Shown here one piece after another: positions 1-10,774 of a DNA stretch of 32,557 nucleotides (its first letter is position 1; each line of letters begins with the position of its first letter). Source of the stretch: Pilatotrama ljubarskyi (lineage: Eukaryota; Basidiomycota; Agaricomycetes; Polyporales; Polyporaceae); assembly GCA_022385805.1 (NCBI GenBank), contig MU277732.1:14282-46838 (forward strand). Reading direction: 5' to 3'. The position numbers and the translations under genes are program-made. The notes beneath the pieces were generated by a model. It did not search any database. It was not told where the DNA came from and was given only the letters and a program-made list of their open reading frames with translations.

Positions 1-1316
1 ATAGTTCTAGCACAGCCACATGTACAGTAGTATATAAGACCGCTCTGTAGGAGCGGATCTCTAAGTCGCTTTCTACCCTCAACCACTACGTGTGCGCCTC
101 TACCAAGTGCTCCACAGGTAAGCTGAGCCCAGCGGGCTTTCCGCTGCGTGCCAAGCCCTGCTCAACAACCCACACGTTCGAAACCTAAATGAAGGACGTC
201 TGTTTCATCAGAAGCAACATCTCTGACCCACCCATTTGGAGACAGAGGTCTCCGCACGGTGCTGCACGGAGTCCGGTGCCTCCGGATGGTCAGCAAACTC
301 TGGTGTCTCCTTTCGGTCCGTGCAGTGCCGCATGGAGCAAACGGAGAAAAACGGTTTTCCCGATGTGGCATCTGTCTGTGTACTAGTACTGTAGCAGATT
401 CGTAATGTGGATGTTTGCTTTCCTATATATACCATCCTGCGGGGTTGAGGAAGTCTCCCGACATTCCTGTCGCCCATGAGGCTTCCCCCCTTCGCTCAGC
501 AAGTCTCTCGTAAGCTCTTGATATATGCCGCAATAGTTACAGCCCTTACGAAGTCAGGAAACGTTGTGACCCTTGCAAGTGGAAGAAGTATTCCGCCGCT
601 CACAAACCTGTGTTGACTGCCCTAGAAGTGCTTTAGAAGAGGTGCTATACCGTTTTAAACATTTTACAGTGATTATATCCCTTATCATGAGAATCCCTCT
701 TACAATATCCTTGCAATGTGGCTGCAATGTTCTTGTATCCGGTTGCAAGATCTGGGGGAATTCTGTGATTAGTAATGCCAAGATCGTGCAGTGAGTAGTA
801 GCGAGCGCACTAGTCTCTGTGGAGATTGTACGATGTGAAAGTCACACGGTGTTTCAGCAGGTAACTGGGGGAATTTCATCCCGTCGTTGACGAATATTCA
901 TCCAATTGTGTTGAATTTCACCCATGAACGGTTGAACGGAATGGTTGAAATGTCAGCCGTCAAATGTCCAGTTTCAGCGGGTCAAATGAGTGGTCCCTAA
1001 CGGAGCTTGAACACCGGATGAAGATGAATCAAGACTGATTTCCAGTAGGTTTTCATCTGCTGCAGCTCAGCAATGGATTCTGGTCTGGCAGACAGCATAC
1101 ACGTAGACAGATCAAGCAAATGCATGACAGCACGCCAACCGACACTGTTACAGAATACATACGGTACAAGAGGAGAGGTACTATCGAACATGGCACGAGA
1201 AGGCTCCAGCTACAGACTTCGTGGCTGCAAGTTACCCGACATTTATTCCGTGAGATGCTGTTCCAATGGTTGCATGGGGAGCTTACCTTCATTAAAAAGC
1301 TGCATATTGACTCACC
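1..1316. other. No gene recognised
   Basis: I see no convincing gene on either strand. The open frames are short, overlap on both strands and show no family resemblance or consistent splice sites. A TATA-like run (CTATATATACC) lies near 424-434, but no coding start can be tied to it. Around 850-985 the text is repetitive, with GTTTCAGC[A/G]GGT appearing twice and several TTGAA/TTTCA blocks. That could be the remains of a small mobile element, but I cannot define its ends. Confidence 0.5.
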
Positions 1317-1330
1317 AATGTGAGCTTCAG
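1317..1330 (+). repeat. Left target-site duplication of the retroposon
   Basis: The 14-mer AATGTGAGCTTCAG stands directly before the tRNA-like head of the retroposon. It recurs without a mismatch immediately after the poly(A) run. The first two A residues of the right copy could equally belong to the poly(A) tail, so at least 12 bp are unambiguous. Duplications of this length are typical of target-primed reverse transcription by a LINE machinery. Confidence 0.88.
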
Positions 1331-1336
1331 GTAGGC

Positions 1337-1347
1337 TGGTGTAGTGG
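1337..1347 (+). promoter_or_regulatory. Pol III A box of the retroposon
   Basis: TGGTGTAGTGG fits the A-box consensus TRGYNNARNNG at every fixed position. It sits at base 7 of the element, as in a tRNA gene. Together with the B box downstream it would form an internal type 2 RNA polymerase III promoter. Confidence 0.72.
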
Positions 1348-1402
1348 GAAACCAGTCCTCCGTGGGGGTTCGATGGGCTTGACCACGCTCGTGCAACCGG
1401 GT

Positions 1403-1413
1403 GTTCGAATCCC
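1403..1413 (+). promoter_or_regulatory. Pol III B box of the retroposon
   Basis: GTTCGAATCCC matches the TFIIIC-binding B box (T-arm) core GWTCRANNC. The flanking bases pair only imperfectly as a T stem, so this looks tRNA-derived rather than part of a working tRNA. Confidence 0.72.
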
Positions 1414-2001
1414 CTTGCCTCTGACCTCGGTGTCCCATTTTGGGCGCTGAGTTTCTCCCACCCCGATTATGTCATCAGCCCGGATTCGGGCGATCGGGAC
1501 CTACCGGAACCCAGTACGCGCCCGTGCATTCCCGCACGGTCTGGGTCTCGTAGGGGTACGGCACCGCCAGCCTGGGCTTCGGCCCCGCCGTGCAGCCGCT
1601 GCAAGCAACCACATAACGACCACTGGCGTAGCCTGGCTGACCTGCCTGCTGCAGCGTGGGAAACCGTGGCGGAGTCCGGCGGCGCGCACAACCGGACCGA
1701 GGAGCAGGTGTAACCGATGGCAGTGGGCTCGGCTTAGGGGGGCCTGGGAGGCATCAGTCCGGCCTGACTCTGCGAGGGAACGACGGGCGGCAGAAGAGTT
1801 TGGAAGGAGGTCACGCGCTCCCGGCTGGTCACGCATGATTAATTACCGTTTACAACGCCCCATCCACCATATACGCTTTGCGTTACGGTTCATTGATCAG
1901 TGATTACCTATGTCAGAAAATACGCGGAAACCAGTTGTACATAGTCTACCATAAGGCTCGGCCTTCGAGGACTATAAACGAGGAATCCAAAAAAAAAAAA
2001 A

Positions 2002-2015
2002 AATGTGAGCTTCAG
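2002..2015 (+). repeat. Right target-site duplication of the retroposon
   Basis: This is the exact second copy of AATGTGAGCTTCAG, directly abutting the 3' A run. It fixes the right-hand end of the inserted element. Confidence 0.88.
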
Positions 2016-3097
2016 TTGGTTCGAAAGGGCGCTGCACGCCTAGGGTCCCTACTTTGGTGAGAAAATTGAAGCCATCACTAAACATACCGAAATCACCAGT
2101 CTGACACGTGGAGAGATACAGGCAGTATCGACAGAGTCAGGTAGTGAATCGAGCAGGACGCAGGACCATCGCGCAGTGCAAGCCCTAAGAGAACAGGTCG
2201 TAGTGGTCGACGAGAGCAAGAAACCATGACGCAGAGCGCCCGTTGGCGGGCCTTGTCAAGGCGAAGCGCCGGTACTCCATTTGACCCCACAGGGACCCCA
2301 GCTGAGGTCGAAAAGTCTAAGTCACTCAGGTTGAATAGAAGCCATGGTGGGGTTGAAACTGGCCGTCTCAAAATCAAGCGATGCTCATCCGTTATCCACT
2401 TTTCACCCGCAAAAGGCTGAAATGGTATAAGTTACCCGAGCGCTGTGTAAGCGCCGGTTGACTTCTACACGCGGCAATTTGCACAGTACTTGAGTCACGG
2501 TGCGACCACGGGCGTATTGACCTCCGAAATTCGAATCAACCAGCAGCACACCCCGGAATGCACAAACATAGATTCTTTCCTATGTAAGCTCCTTCACGGC
2601 CGCGCAGACATACGCGATGGGGTGTCGTCTGTGGGGGTTAACGGTTAACGCTTGTCGTTTAAATTCGTCACCTGCGTGAGTGAGAGCGCTGGTACTTAAC
2701 CTCGGTCGTGTGCTCTCCACCAGGTGCCGGTATACTTACCTCTCATGGTAGGTCGAGACTTCGGAGGCAGTTGTCGGGAAGCTACTACCTGTGACGCTCG
2801 TGAATGCTACAGTATGCCTAGCGGAGCTCTTATCGTCTCTGAAATCCCACCCAGACTGAGACTGTCCCCAATCGCTGACTCACGGGCAACTCAGCGTGAG
2901 AGCAGTGCTGCGCAAGGCTTTGACTTGCGTACAGAGGCAGAGGTATCACTGTGGCTGGCCGCCACTAAACACTGCAGCAACTCGCCCGCACCACGTCCAC
3001 TTTCGCTTGCGCTGGTGCCGACTAGTCTCCTCCTTGCTTCTGCTTTCCACCGTCGATCCTTTTCGTGTCCTTTGCTATAGGCCATCTGAACGAGCCC
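2016..3097. other. Intergenic, 5' flank of the first DUF6535 gene
   Basis: No gene is recognised. Open frames of up to 118 codons overlap one another on both strands and resemble nothing I know. A short tandem GGTTAAC-GGTTAAC lies near 2637-2650. The last few hundred bases should contain the promoter and 5' UTR of the DUF6535 gene that starts at 3098. A further non-coding 5' exon cannot be ruled out. Confidence 0.45.
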
Positions 3098-5776
3098 ATG
3101 ATGACGTCGCCCCCAGAGGCAGAGACAAATCAAGGCACGTTCGCAGCAAGCACCTCACTCCCAGAACCTCCGAAACCACCAAGCCCTTCGTCTCCGCTTA
3201 GCGGATGTGAAACGAGTAGTGGGCCAGGTGACAAGGGCAAAGAGCGAGCAAGCGAAGCATCTGTACGTCCCCCAGGTCTTGGCGCTGCGAGCCCCAGAGG
3301 ACACGGTACTAATCCGTGAACATCTGTATACGACAGCCGCAGTTCGACTGTCCGCCGGCTTCAGACGCGTGGGGTTCTGCGGAGGCGAGAACGTCCGCCA
3401 CGTCTCCGGCGACCTCCCTCCCCAAGGCCTGGATGCCTCCTTCGTACAAGGTGATGTTGGCTCCTCGCACCCGACCTCGACATACTCATACCTGTGAATA
3501 GGAGCTGCTGAGGCAGAGGGAGAAGCTCTTCACCGCTGAGGAAAAGGACCAGGCGTGGTCCGACACTGTAGAAGCCGTCAAGACCTACAGCGACGAGCTG
3601 CTCCATCGGTGGAATACGGAGATCGATACTTACCTCGTCTATGTGAGTGTAGCTCGTCAGTACAATGATCCGGTATAGTTGACATGCAGAGGATGCGCTA
3701 TAGGCTGGCCTCTTCTCTGCCATCGTCACTGCGTTCAACGTCCAATCGTACTTGCTCTTGCAGCCGATCCCGCCGGATCCTGCCCTGGCCGCTCTTCAAC
3801 AAATCTCACTCCAGCTCGGCAGCCTCTCTATCAACCCTCCATTCGTCAATTCCACTCATCCGGCCTTCGCGCCGACGGACACGACCTCATCACCTGCGCC
3901 GCCGATTAGCCCGACAATCGTGGCACTCAATGCGCTCTGGTTCTCGAGCCTCGTCCTCAGTCTCTCGTCCGCCTCCATCGGCATCATGGTGAAGCAGTGG
4001 CTCAACGAATTCAAGTCCGGTTTGTCGTCTAAGAGATCCTCTCGGGAAATAGCTCGACTGCGCCAGTATCGTCTCAACAACCTCCTCAAGTGGCATGTCC
4101 ACAACATTGTCCTAGCTATCCCCGTCCTCCTCCAGCTTGCACTCGCATTCTTCCTCACAGGCCTCCTCGCGCTGGCTTGGACCCTCCATCGTACCGTCGC
4201 AGCGATTACAACGGTCTTCGTAGCTCTCCTGGCGATGTTCACGCTCGCCACGATGCTGCTCCCCTCAGTCAAGAGCAGCTGCGCGTATCTCTCTCCCCAG
4301 GCGCTGGTGATCAATGCTGTATCTCAGAAGATGCCATGGTTCTTTCGCCAAATGACCTGCGCTCTGGTCGTACCCGTCTGGCATTGGACGGCCCGCCGTG
4401 ACCATGAAGGGGTAGCCTTACGTAAACTAATCACCCTCGTCAACAACGCGACCGCGAGGGCGATCGATTGGTGTAATCGACTAGATGGTCCATACGAAAC
4501 CGCGCCGCCACGCACTTGGCATGCACGTGAAAAGGAGGTGATATTCCGGTCCAGCAGTGCACTGGACAGCGACCTCTTTGTCATGGCTTACGACACCAGC
4601 TTCGCAGACCCCGAAATGCTGGAGAACGCTGCAATCCACCTCTCGGACGCGCATGCGATGACCGTCATACGCGCCTTCGTTCGCCTCAGTGAAGTTGCTT
4701 CTAAGCACTTGGCCCCATCCTCCGCAGCCGGACGCCTGGTGTATTCCGCCCTCCCTTCGTCACTCCCTTCGTCATCCGTTCTGTGGTGGAATACCAAGCT
4801 TTGCGTGCTCGCGACAGAATACGATGCTAGTCACGATCGGGGAGCCCAGCCACTAGCCAAGATCAAGTTCTCTCGATCTGCGCGAAACAAACTGGCATGT
4901 TGCCTGCAGGAACAGTGCACATATCCGCGTTATGGATATCGATGGGATCCTCGGGTTGGTGTGTATGTCGACTGGAGCGATAGCGTGCTCGGAGCAGCTC
5001 TGTGCAAGTATGAGCCCCCGCAGGCCGAAACCGCCGCGGATGACAGCATGGAAGGGTTTGGCGACCTGGCAGACCTGGCGTGTTTGCGGCTTAAGTTCAG
5101 TTTGCACAGCATGAGCGAAAAGGGGTTCGGTCACAGTGAGTGAAACGGTATTGTCTTTGATTCTGGCCAGTGGACTCACATCACGTCTACCTCATCGTCA
5201 GTATGTGCGGCAGCGCACATGAGGTTAAGCGAAGCTCTCGGGACCGAAATGAGGTCCATAACGGATCCGGAGTTCGTCACATGCATACAGCTGCTGCGCG
5301 TCCTCACGCGGTGCCAAGCACTGGACACGTTCGAGACCTCTAGCGAATGCCAAGACATACCACAGATTCGTTTTGAGGAGGCGCTCGGGCATTTCGAGGC
5401 TCGAATGAAGGACGTGGATTGCAGCACGATCACCGCGGATAGCCTGTCTCTGTTGCTGACGCTTCTCGCCGATCTCTCAATGGCGCGTCAGTTCACGATT
5501 CGGGGACGACCCATTCGCATACGCTTGGGTCTGGTGACTGCTCTCAGGGATCTGCTCGATAGGGTGAAAGCGCTCCCCCACTTCCGTGGAGACCCGGGTC
5601 TTTCTAGGTACACCTCGCAATGCGAGGATCGGCTACGGGAACTCGAGCTCAAGATCATGCCGAAGGCGCAAACGTTGAATGACGTCCGAGTCTCTGTCTC
5701 CGCCATAGCGGCATCCGTGTACGTGCCCATCACTATTAGACGTCGGCCTGAACTCCGATGCCATGTACCCCGCTGA
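3098..5776 (+). CDS. DUF6535 domain membrane protein (copy 1)
   Basis: This is a predicted integral membrane protein of about 806 residues with unknown function. Five exons join in phase: 3098-3262, 3343-3450, 3502-3642, 3704-5135 and 5202-5776. All four introns are 51-80 nt with GT...AG ends. Residues 1-91 are Pro/Ser-rich and probably disordered. The DUF6535 core begins around residue 125, with the hallmark IDTYLVYAGLFSAIVTAF, followed by VALNALWFSSLVLSLSSA and the conserved IMVKQWL. Four hydrophobic segments are visible near 139-160, 210-234, 272-297 and 304-326. The remaining ~480 residues are soluble-looking, helical and variable. I chose the ATG pair at 3098 because it opens the frame that splices correctly and resembles the first exon of the second copy. 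DUF6535 genes are numerous in mushroom-forming fungi. The ending is the least certain part, because an extra 3' exon after about 5725 is possible. Confidence 0.85.
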
Positions 5777-7298
5777 CCATAGTCGCCTGCTGTCTCCCTC
5801 AGCTCCCCCAGCGCCGACCCAGTTTCCTCGTCAGAACCTCATTCCTTGCGCCCCGTCCAGGAACAGGCAGAGGCCAGTCCGACATGCCCGGCGGACCCCT
5901 CTGATTGTCGAGCGTCACGACAAATCTGTGCACACCTCTCAGTCCGCGGTGCCTGTCTCTGGGCCGCCCTTGGCCATTGGGGCCTCAGAATGAGGCGTAC
6001 GGCTCTATCCGAGGAGGCGCACAGAGCGGACAGCATTGTGTTCCTTCCCTGAGGACGTCCGACCACGTCCCTCGACAGCTGACTGCGCTTGCGAATTCGT
6101 CTACATCCCCCGGAGCATCATGTAAACATTTCTGCACTCTTAGTGCTTGCGTTCGGCCCGCGATCGCATGTCTAGGCTGTCACTATGACTCTCCTCCCTT
6201 TTTTCCTCCACCTCACCTTGACCAGTGAAGCTCGCGTGGTCGCTGCGCGCTTGCTCTCCCCTCTCTCGTATCTTTGTCCCTCGGCTATCCCCTGCCCCCA
6301 GACGTTTCGCTGCTTGTGTACTTTCCAAACTCATGAAGCCTGCAGTCTCCGTGTACAGTTCGTCGGATGGATCTCGCCCTTGCCCTCGCCATCACCTTCA
6401 ATTCAAGTCATCGACGGCCGTCATATTTGCAAATAGTCCACTTCCCGCTATATAGATGCTCCCCTATCCGCCGTCGGTGTGCTTGCAAGACGTGCAGCCA
6501 CGATTGCAAGCTTGGAGACGCCGCAGCCTTTCAATAACACTGACGTGGACGAAAGGACAATCTGCGCTGCGTACTACAGTATGTTATGACAAGGATGTGC
6601 GATGGGCACCAGACGTACCTCAGTAGCGATCAAGATGATTGTCTCGTAAGACGGACTCTTGTTGTCCCCGCGTGACGACGTAGCACCTCGACACTGAGCA
6701 ACGACCCTTGGCATCGTGATAACTAGCAAAAGCAGAGATGAAGACAACTTCCGGTCGTACGGAGTGTACTAAGGGATGCAGTCGGAGCAGCGGTCGAAGT
6801 CGAACAGGATGAGGCCTCCTCCTCAAAGGCGAGGGCATAGAGGCGGCAGACAGGTCGCCCCGATGTCTGTGGCACTGGGGAGCTGCAACGTCATTTTGGA
6901 CGATTCGGGGACGAATTGAAAGCGGGGCAGAAATAAGGCATGAGAAGAGCGCAACGAGGGGACACACATGAGGACAGGAGACGATCAGAGCAGCGGAGCG
7001 CGGAGAGAATACGAGATGGATGCGGGCATGCATGTAGCCGGATCGTGAGCTGGAGGTAGTGAGAGGTGGGGTGGCGGGAGCACCAAGGAGGAAAAAACAC
7101 AACTTTGAGTATGAGCCGAGCGGGTACGAGATCATGGAGACTGGCACAGGCGGAAAAGGACGAGCTGGTACATCTAAGAGCCCATCAGGGAGTCAACCCG
7201 AAGATATGTCGTTAAACGTCCCAGAGCAGATACGCTGCCGCCGATGTCCGGCCGGGTAGAGGATAACAAGGCGTACCGGGATTGGCTCGTCTCACCCT
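5777..7298. other. Intergenic between convergent DUF6535 genes
   Basis: Both flanking genes point into this 1.5-kb stretch, so it holds their 3' UTRs and terminators. I see no conserved gene. The longest open frame (6620-7147, minus) is low in complexity and unlike any family I know. A TATATA string near 6449-6454 and pyrimidine-rich tracts around 6185-6230 are the only notable composition features. Confidence 0.5.
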
Positions 7299-10212
7299 TC
7301 AGTCCGAGGCCGCAGGAGGAGAAGGAGAAGAAGACTGTATGGAGATATATGCAGGATCGTCGTGACGCTCGGCAGGAAGCGAGAGGTTGACGGAGCCGCC
7401 CTCCACTGCATTCTCTCGGAGGAGGGGCGGTGCTAGAGGTGATTGTAAGACGCAGGCCGGTCCACTGGTAGGCGAGCTGGAGACCCAAAGCCGGACGAGG
7501 GAAGTAGATCGGTCAGGTTCATGCGCTGTGGACAGTGATATCGATTGCTCAGGTACGTACATGAATGTGCCCACCACGTCGGCTACAGGAGCGTACTTTT
7601 GCACCTCCGACTTGAGCTCCTCCAACGCGCTCTCCCACAACCGGATGTGCGACCGGAGTATCAGGTCACGGAAGTCAGGCCGTAGTCTCACCCTCCCAAG
7701 ACACTCCTCCACGGCAGATACGAACTCCGAGCGAACAAGCGGTCGCGTAGGATCCCGACTGTGCTCTACCGTGAGGTGATGCAAAAGCATCCCAAAGTCA
7801 GGCCGGCTTAATGTCGTGAGGATATCGCCATCCAGGTTCCTCAGCGCCGTCTGGAAACCACCAAGCACCTCCGCCATACGTGCGCACAACGCGTGACGGT
7901 GTTCGTCGGAAACGTCCGGGGCGGCGATAATCCTAGCTCGGCATTCGAGGAGGATGCGCACCAGCATGATAGACACTTCGAGCTCTGCTTCGGACTTCAT
8001 GCTCAGGCTTTCGTGTAACCTTCGATCGGCCGCTGCAGCAACTGGAGGCAGGGATGATGGCCATGTGAATGATGGGCAGACAAGCAAGGGACAACGGTTG
8101 ACGTACTATAGCCAATCGCCATGCCGCTGATCACGACGTTGCTCTCGAGCAGTAGTCTGAACGTCTGCCTCTCCACGCTCACTCGTGGGTGTGCAAAGCT
8201 ACTCGTATGTCGGTTCTCAATGGCGCCTGGAGGCCCGCCTTTCCACATGACCGCTGAGAGCACGGCCCAGCTCCAGTCGGCATGCACGCCAGGGGATGGT
8301 CCGCCCTACAGCACGCATCCCAGCAAGTATCTGTCGAGTTGACATAGCTGTGATCCAGACAGCTGGGATTTGCTTGGGGTCGCCGCCTGCGATGACTGGA
8401 TTTCTCCTAGTAGGTCGCGACTCGTACTCTGTGAGTCTTGCGTCGCGCGCACGCATAACAAGGTGTTCCACCACAGGATGAACGACGACGGTCTCGCGGA
8501 GTTGATCGTAGCCACGATCGTGAAGAGCGGCCCCACGTGCCTCTCAGCAACCGCATTCAGGAGTCCGAACGCACGCACGACGGCCGTCTCATTCGCGTCC
8601 GAGAGGCATTTTGCAGCAGCATCCAGCATGTTGGGGTCCGTGAGGCTGGCGTCGTATGCCATGGCGACAAGATCGCAGTCGAGCTCGTCGCACGACCAGA
8701 ATATGGCCGCTTTTTCGCGCGTGCGCCACGCGCGCGGTGGCTGGAGTTCCACACCGCTCAAGAGCCTCGAGTCCGCCGCCCTTCCAGCTATACGCTCTAC
8801 CAGCCGCACTACTTTGCGGCGCATCGCGCCGCCGTGCTGGGCTGAAGAGTTGGCCGCCCGAAACCAGATGACGTAAGCGAGCCTATGGAGCAGCCGGAGG
8901 GGAATGTACCGTGCGGCCTGGAATACGGCGTCGAGCGCGAGGGCCTGCGGAGAGAGATACGCACAGCTAGTCGTTGTGAGCGGGAGCAGCGTCGTGCCGA
9001 GCGTGAAGATCGCCAGAAGGGATACGGCGACGGACGTGACGGCAGCGACAGTACCATCAAGCGTCCACACGAGCACGAGGAGCCCCGCGAGGAAAAACGC
9101 CAGCGCGGCCTGGAGCAGGACAGGGACAGCCAGCACGATGGCTTCAACGCGCCACCGGATGAGGTTGTTCAGCCGGTACTGGCGCACGCGCGCGCTCTCG
9201 CGAGTCTCCCGCGTCTCGCGCGAAGTCTTCTCGGACGATAGGCCGGACTTGTACGCGTTCAGCCACTGCTTGACCATGATCCCGACCGAGGCGGACGAGA
9301 GGCTGAGGACGAGGCTGGAGAACCAGAGCGCGTTGAGCGCCACGATGGCAGTGCCGACGGGCGGCCCGGGCGCTGGTCCTGCTCGCGCTGCGTCTGTCGA
9401 ACCGAAGGCTGGGTGAGTGGAATTGAGAAACGGAGGGTTGATCGAGAGGCTGCTGAGCTGCAGGGAGATCTGCAGAATAGCGGCAAGGGTAGGATCCGGC
9501 GTTTGCTGGAGCGGCAAATAGGACTGGACGTTGAACGCGGTGACTATCGCGGAGAAGAGACCCGCCTGATGTTCACCGGTAAGTATCCAACATCGGCTCG
9601 TCAGAATAATCAAGTGAAGAGAAAGCTGATGTGTACGCACGTAAACGAGGTAGGTGTCGATCTCTGAATTCCATCGCTCTATCATCTCGTCGCTGAATAT
9701 CTTGACGGTCTCGGCAGCGTCGGACCACGCCTGCGCCTTCTCATCTGCAGTGAAGAGCTTCTCGCGTTGCTTCAACAACCCCTGCCAGTTGCCCTGAGAA
9801 CGAGCTCGTAGAGAACAGCTGCGAGGAGCTGAGATTACCTCGTACGAGGGGGGAGTCCACGCCTCAGGGAGGGAAGCAGACGACCCAGCCTTCCCTGCGT
9901 CAATGCTTGCTGGTGCATTTGGGACCTGTGAAGGACGTCGAGTCGGGTCTGGCTGCCGCACAATCGCAGATGAGCACATGTACTATCTTTTCACGCTCGG
10001 CTTCCCGAGACTGGGAGTGTCCTCACAGATGTTTCGTTCGACACCTCTGCCAGTGTTTTGCCTTTCTTACCTAGCCCGCTGTCTGTTGTGGATCTGCGAG
10101 ACGGGGCCGATGGTGTCCGTGTCGGCTCCGAGGGCTCTAGCGAAGGCGAAGTTGCAGGCGGTGCGGGACTGTACTGGCTTATCTCTATCTCTGAAGGTGA
10201 CACCGTCGACAT
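7299..10212 (-). pseudogene. DUF6535 domain protein (copy 2), in-frame stop
   Basis: This is a paralogue of the gene at 3098-5776 in the opposite orientation. Minus-strand exons are 10212-10027, 9952-9839, 9793-9641, 9565-8107 and 8041-7299. Introns are 45-75 nt and lie at the same positions and phases as in copy 1. The DUF6535 hallmark AGLFSAIVTAFNVQSYL, the LNALWFSSLVLSLSSASVG helix and the MVKQWLNAY segment are all present, with the same four hydrophobic stretches. In exon 4, at 8306-8308, an in-frame TAG interrupts a region otherwise alignable with copy 1. The frame goes on past it with the matching GVHADWSWAV, then splices in phase into exon 5. Translation would stop after about 570 residues instead of roughly 883. 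The cause may be real decay, a sequencing error, or a truncated but stable protein that keeps all membrane segments. Exons 2-4 can also be read through two of the introns. Confidence 0.75.
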
Positions 10213-10774
10213 TGCAGGGTTGCTAAGAGGACGTGCACAAGCAGGGAGTCCCTGGAGAAGAACGAGGATGAAAAGTAGCTACAACTGCAGGTAGAAACAA
10301 GGGACACAGCACAGCCTCATGGTGGTGGCTTGTCATCTATGCATTTGCAAATCAGAGCGCTCCATGGGCTTCTATATACATAAGTACACACCTTGCCTCC
10401 TCCTCAGCGTGCTATCCTCGAGCGTTGTATATCCATTTCCTCGTTTCCGTACTCGCTCACTTCGTCGGACATGTCTCATACTTACCCTCGCAGTGGCTGC
10501 TGTGCTAGCAGGAAGTTCACGCTCATAGTTTTCGCGTATCATGACTTCCAAGCCCTTTCTATGTGTGCCGTATCCAGCGCCGGCTGCCGCGCAGCATGCA
10601 TCTCAAAAGACGTAGCGAAGATGCGTAAGAGAGAGAGCCAGCGTGTATAACACACCAACGATGCACCCGTGCTGGCACTGTCACCATTGCCCATGTACTG
10701 CGAGTGCCTGCCAAACCATCCCTCGAGCATCGACGTACATGACTACGGCATCTATGACGAGTCCCGGTCGGCCA
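10213..10774. other. Spacer between RPC40 and DUF6535 copy 2
   Basis: These 560 bases separate two genes transcribed leftward. They must hold the RPC40 3' UTR and the promoter of DUF6535 copy 2. No open frame with family resemblance and no RNA gene was seen. Confidence 0.5.

Larger units (their letters stand above)
1331..2001 (+). mobile_element. tRNA-derived SINE-like retroposon, full length
   Basis: This 671-bp unit has all the marks of a non-autonomous non-LTR retroposon. It begins with a tRNA-like head. An A-box match (TGGTGTAGTGG) starts seven bases in, where tRNA position 8 would fall, and a B-box match (GTTCGAATCCC) lies 56 nt further on, a spacing that fits a tRNA with a long variable arm. 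A GC-rich body follows that codes for nothing recognisable. The 3' end is a run of A that begins at 1989 and merges into the flanking repeat. Identical 14-bp direct repeats flank the unit. SINEs are transcribed by RNA polymerase III and mobilised by a partner LINE, and I see no LINE here. At about 670 bp it is long for a SINE, so the body may be composite. The perfect duplication suggests fairly recent insertion. Confidence 0.82.

Noticed and set aside
1331..1420. A functional tRNA gene
   Set aside because: The A and B boxes fit, but the T stem and acceptor stem pair poorly, and the segment is the head of a longer unit with a poly(A) tail and target duplications. A SINE head explains it better.
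6620..7147. A 175-codon minus-strand gene between the DUF6535 genes
   Set aside because: It is low in complexity, has no family resemblance and no splice partner, and lies where two 3' UTRs are expected.
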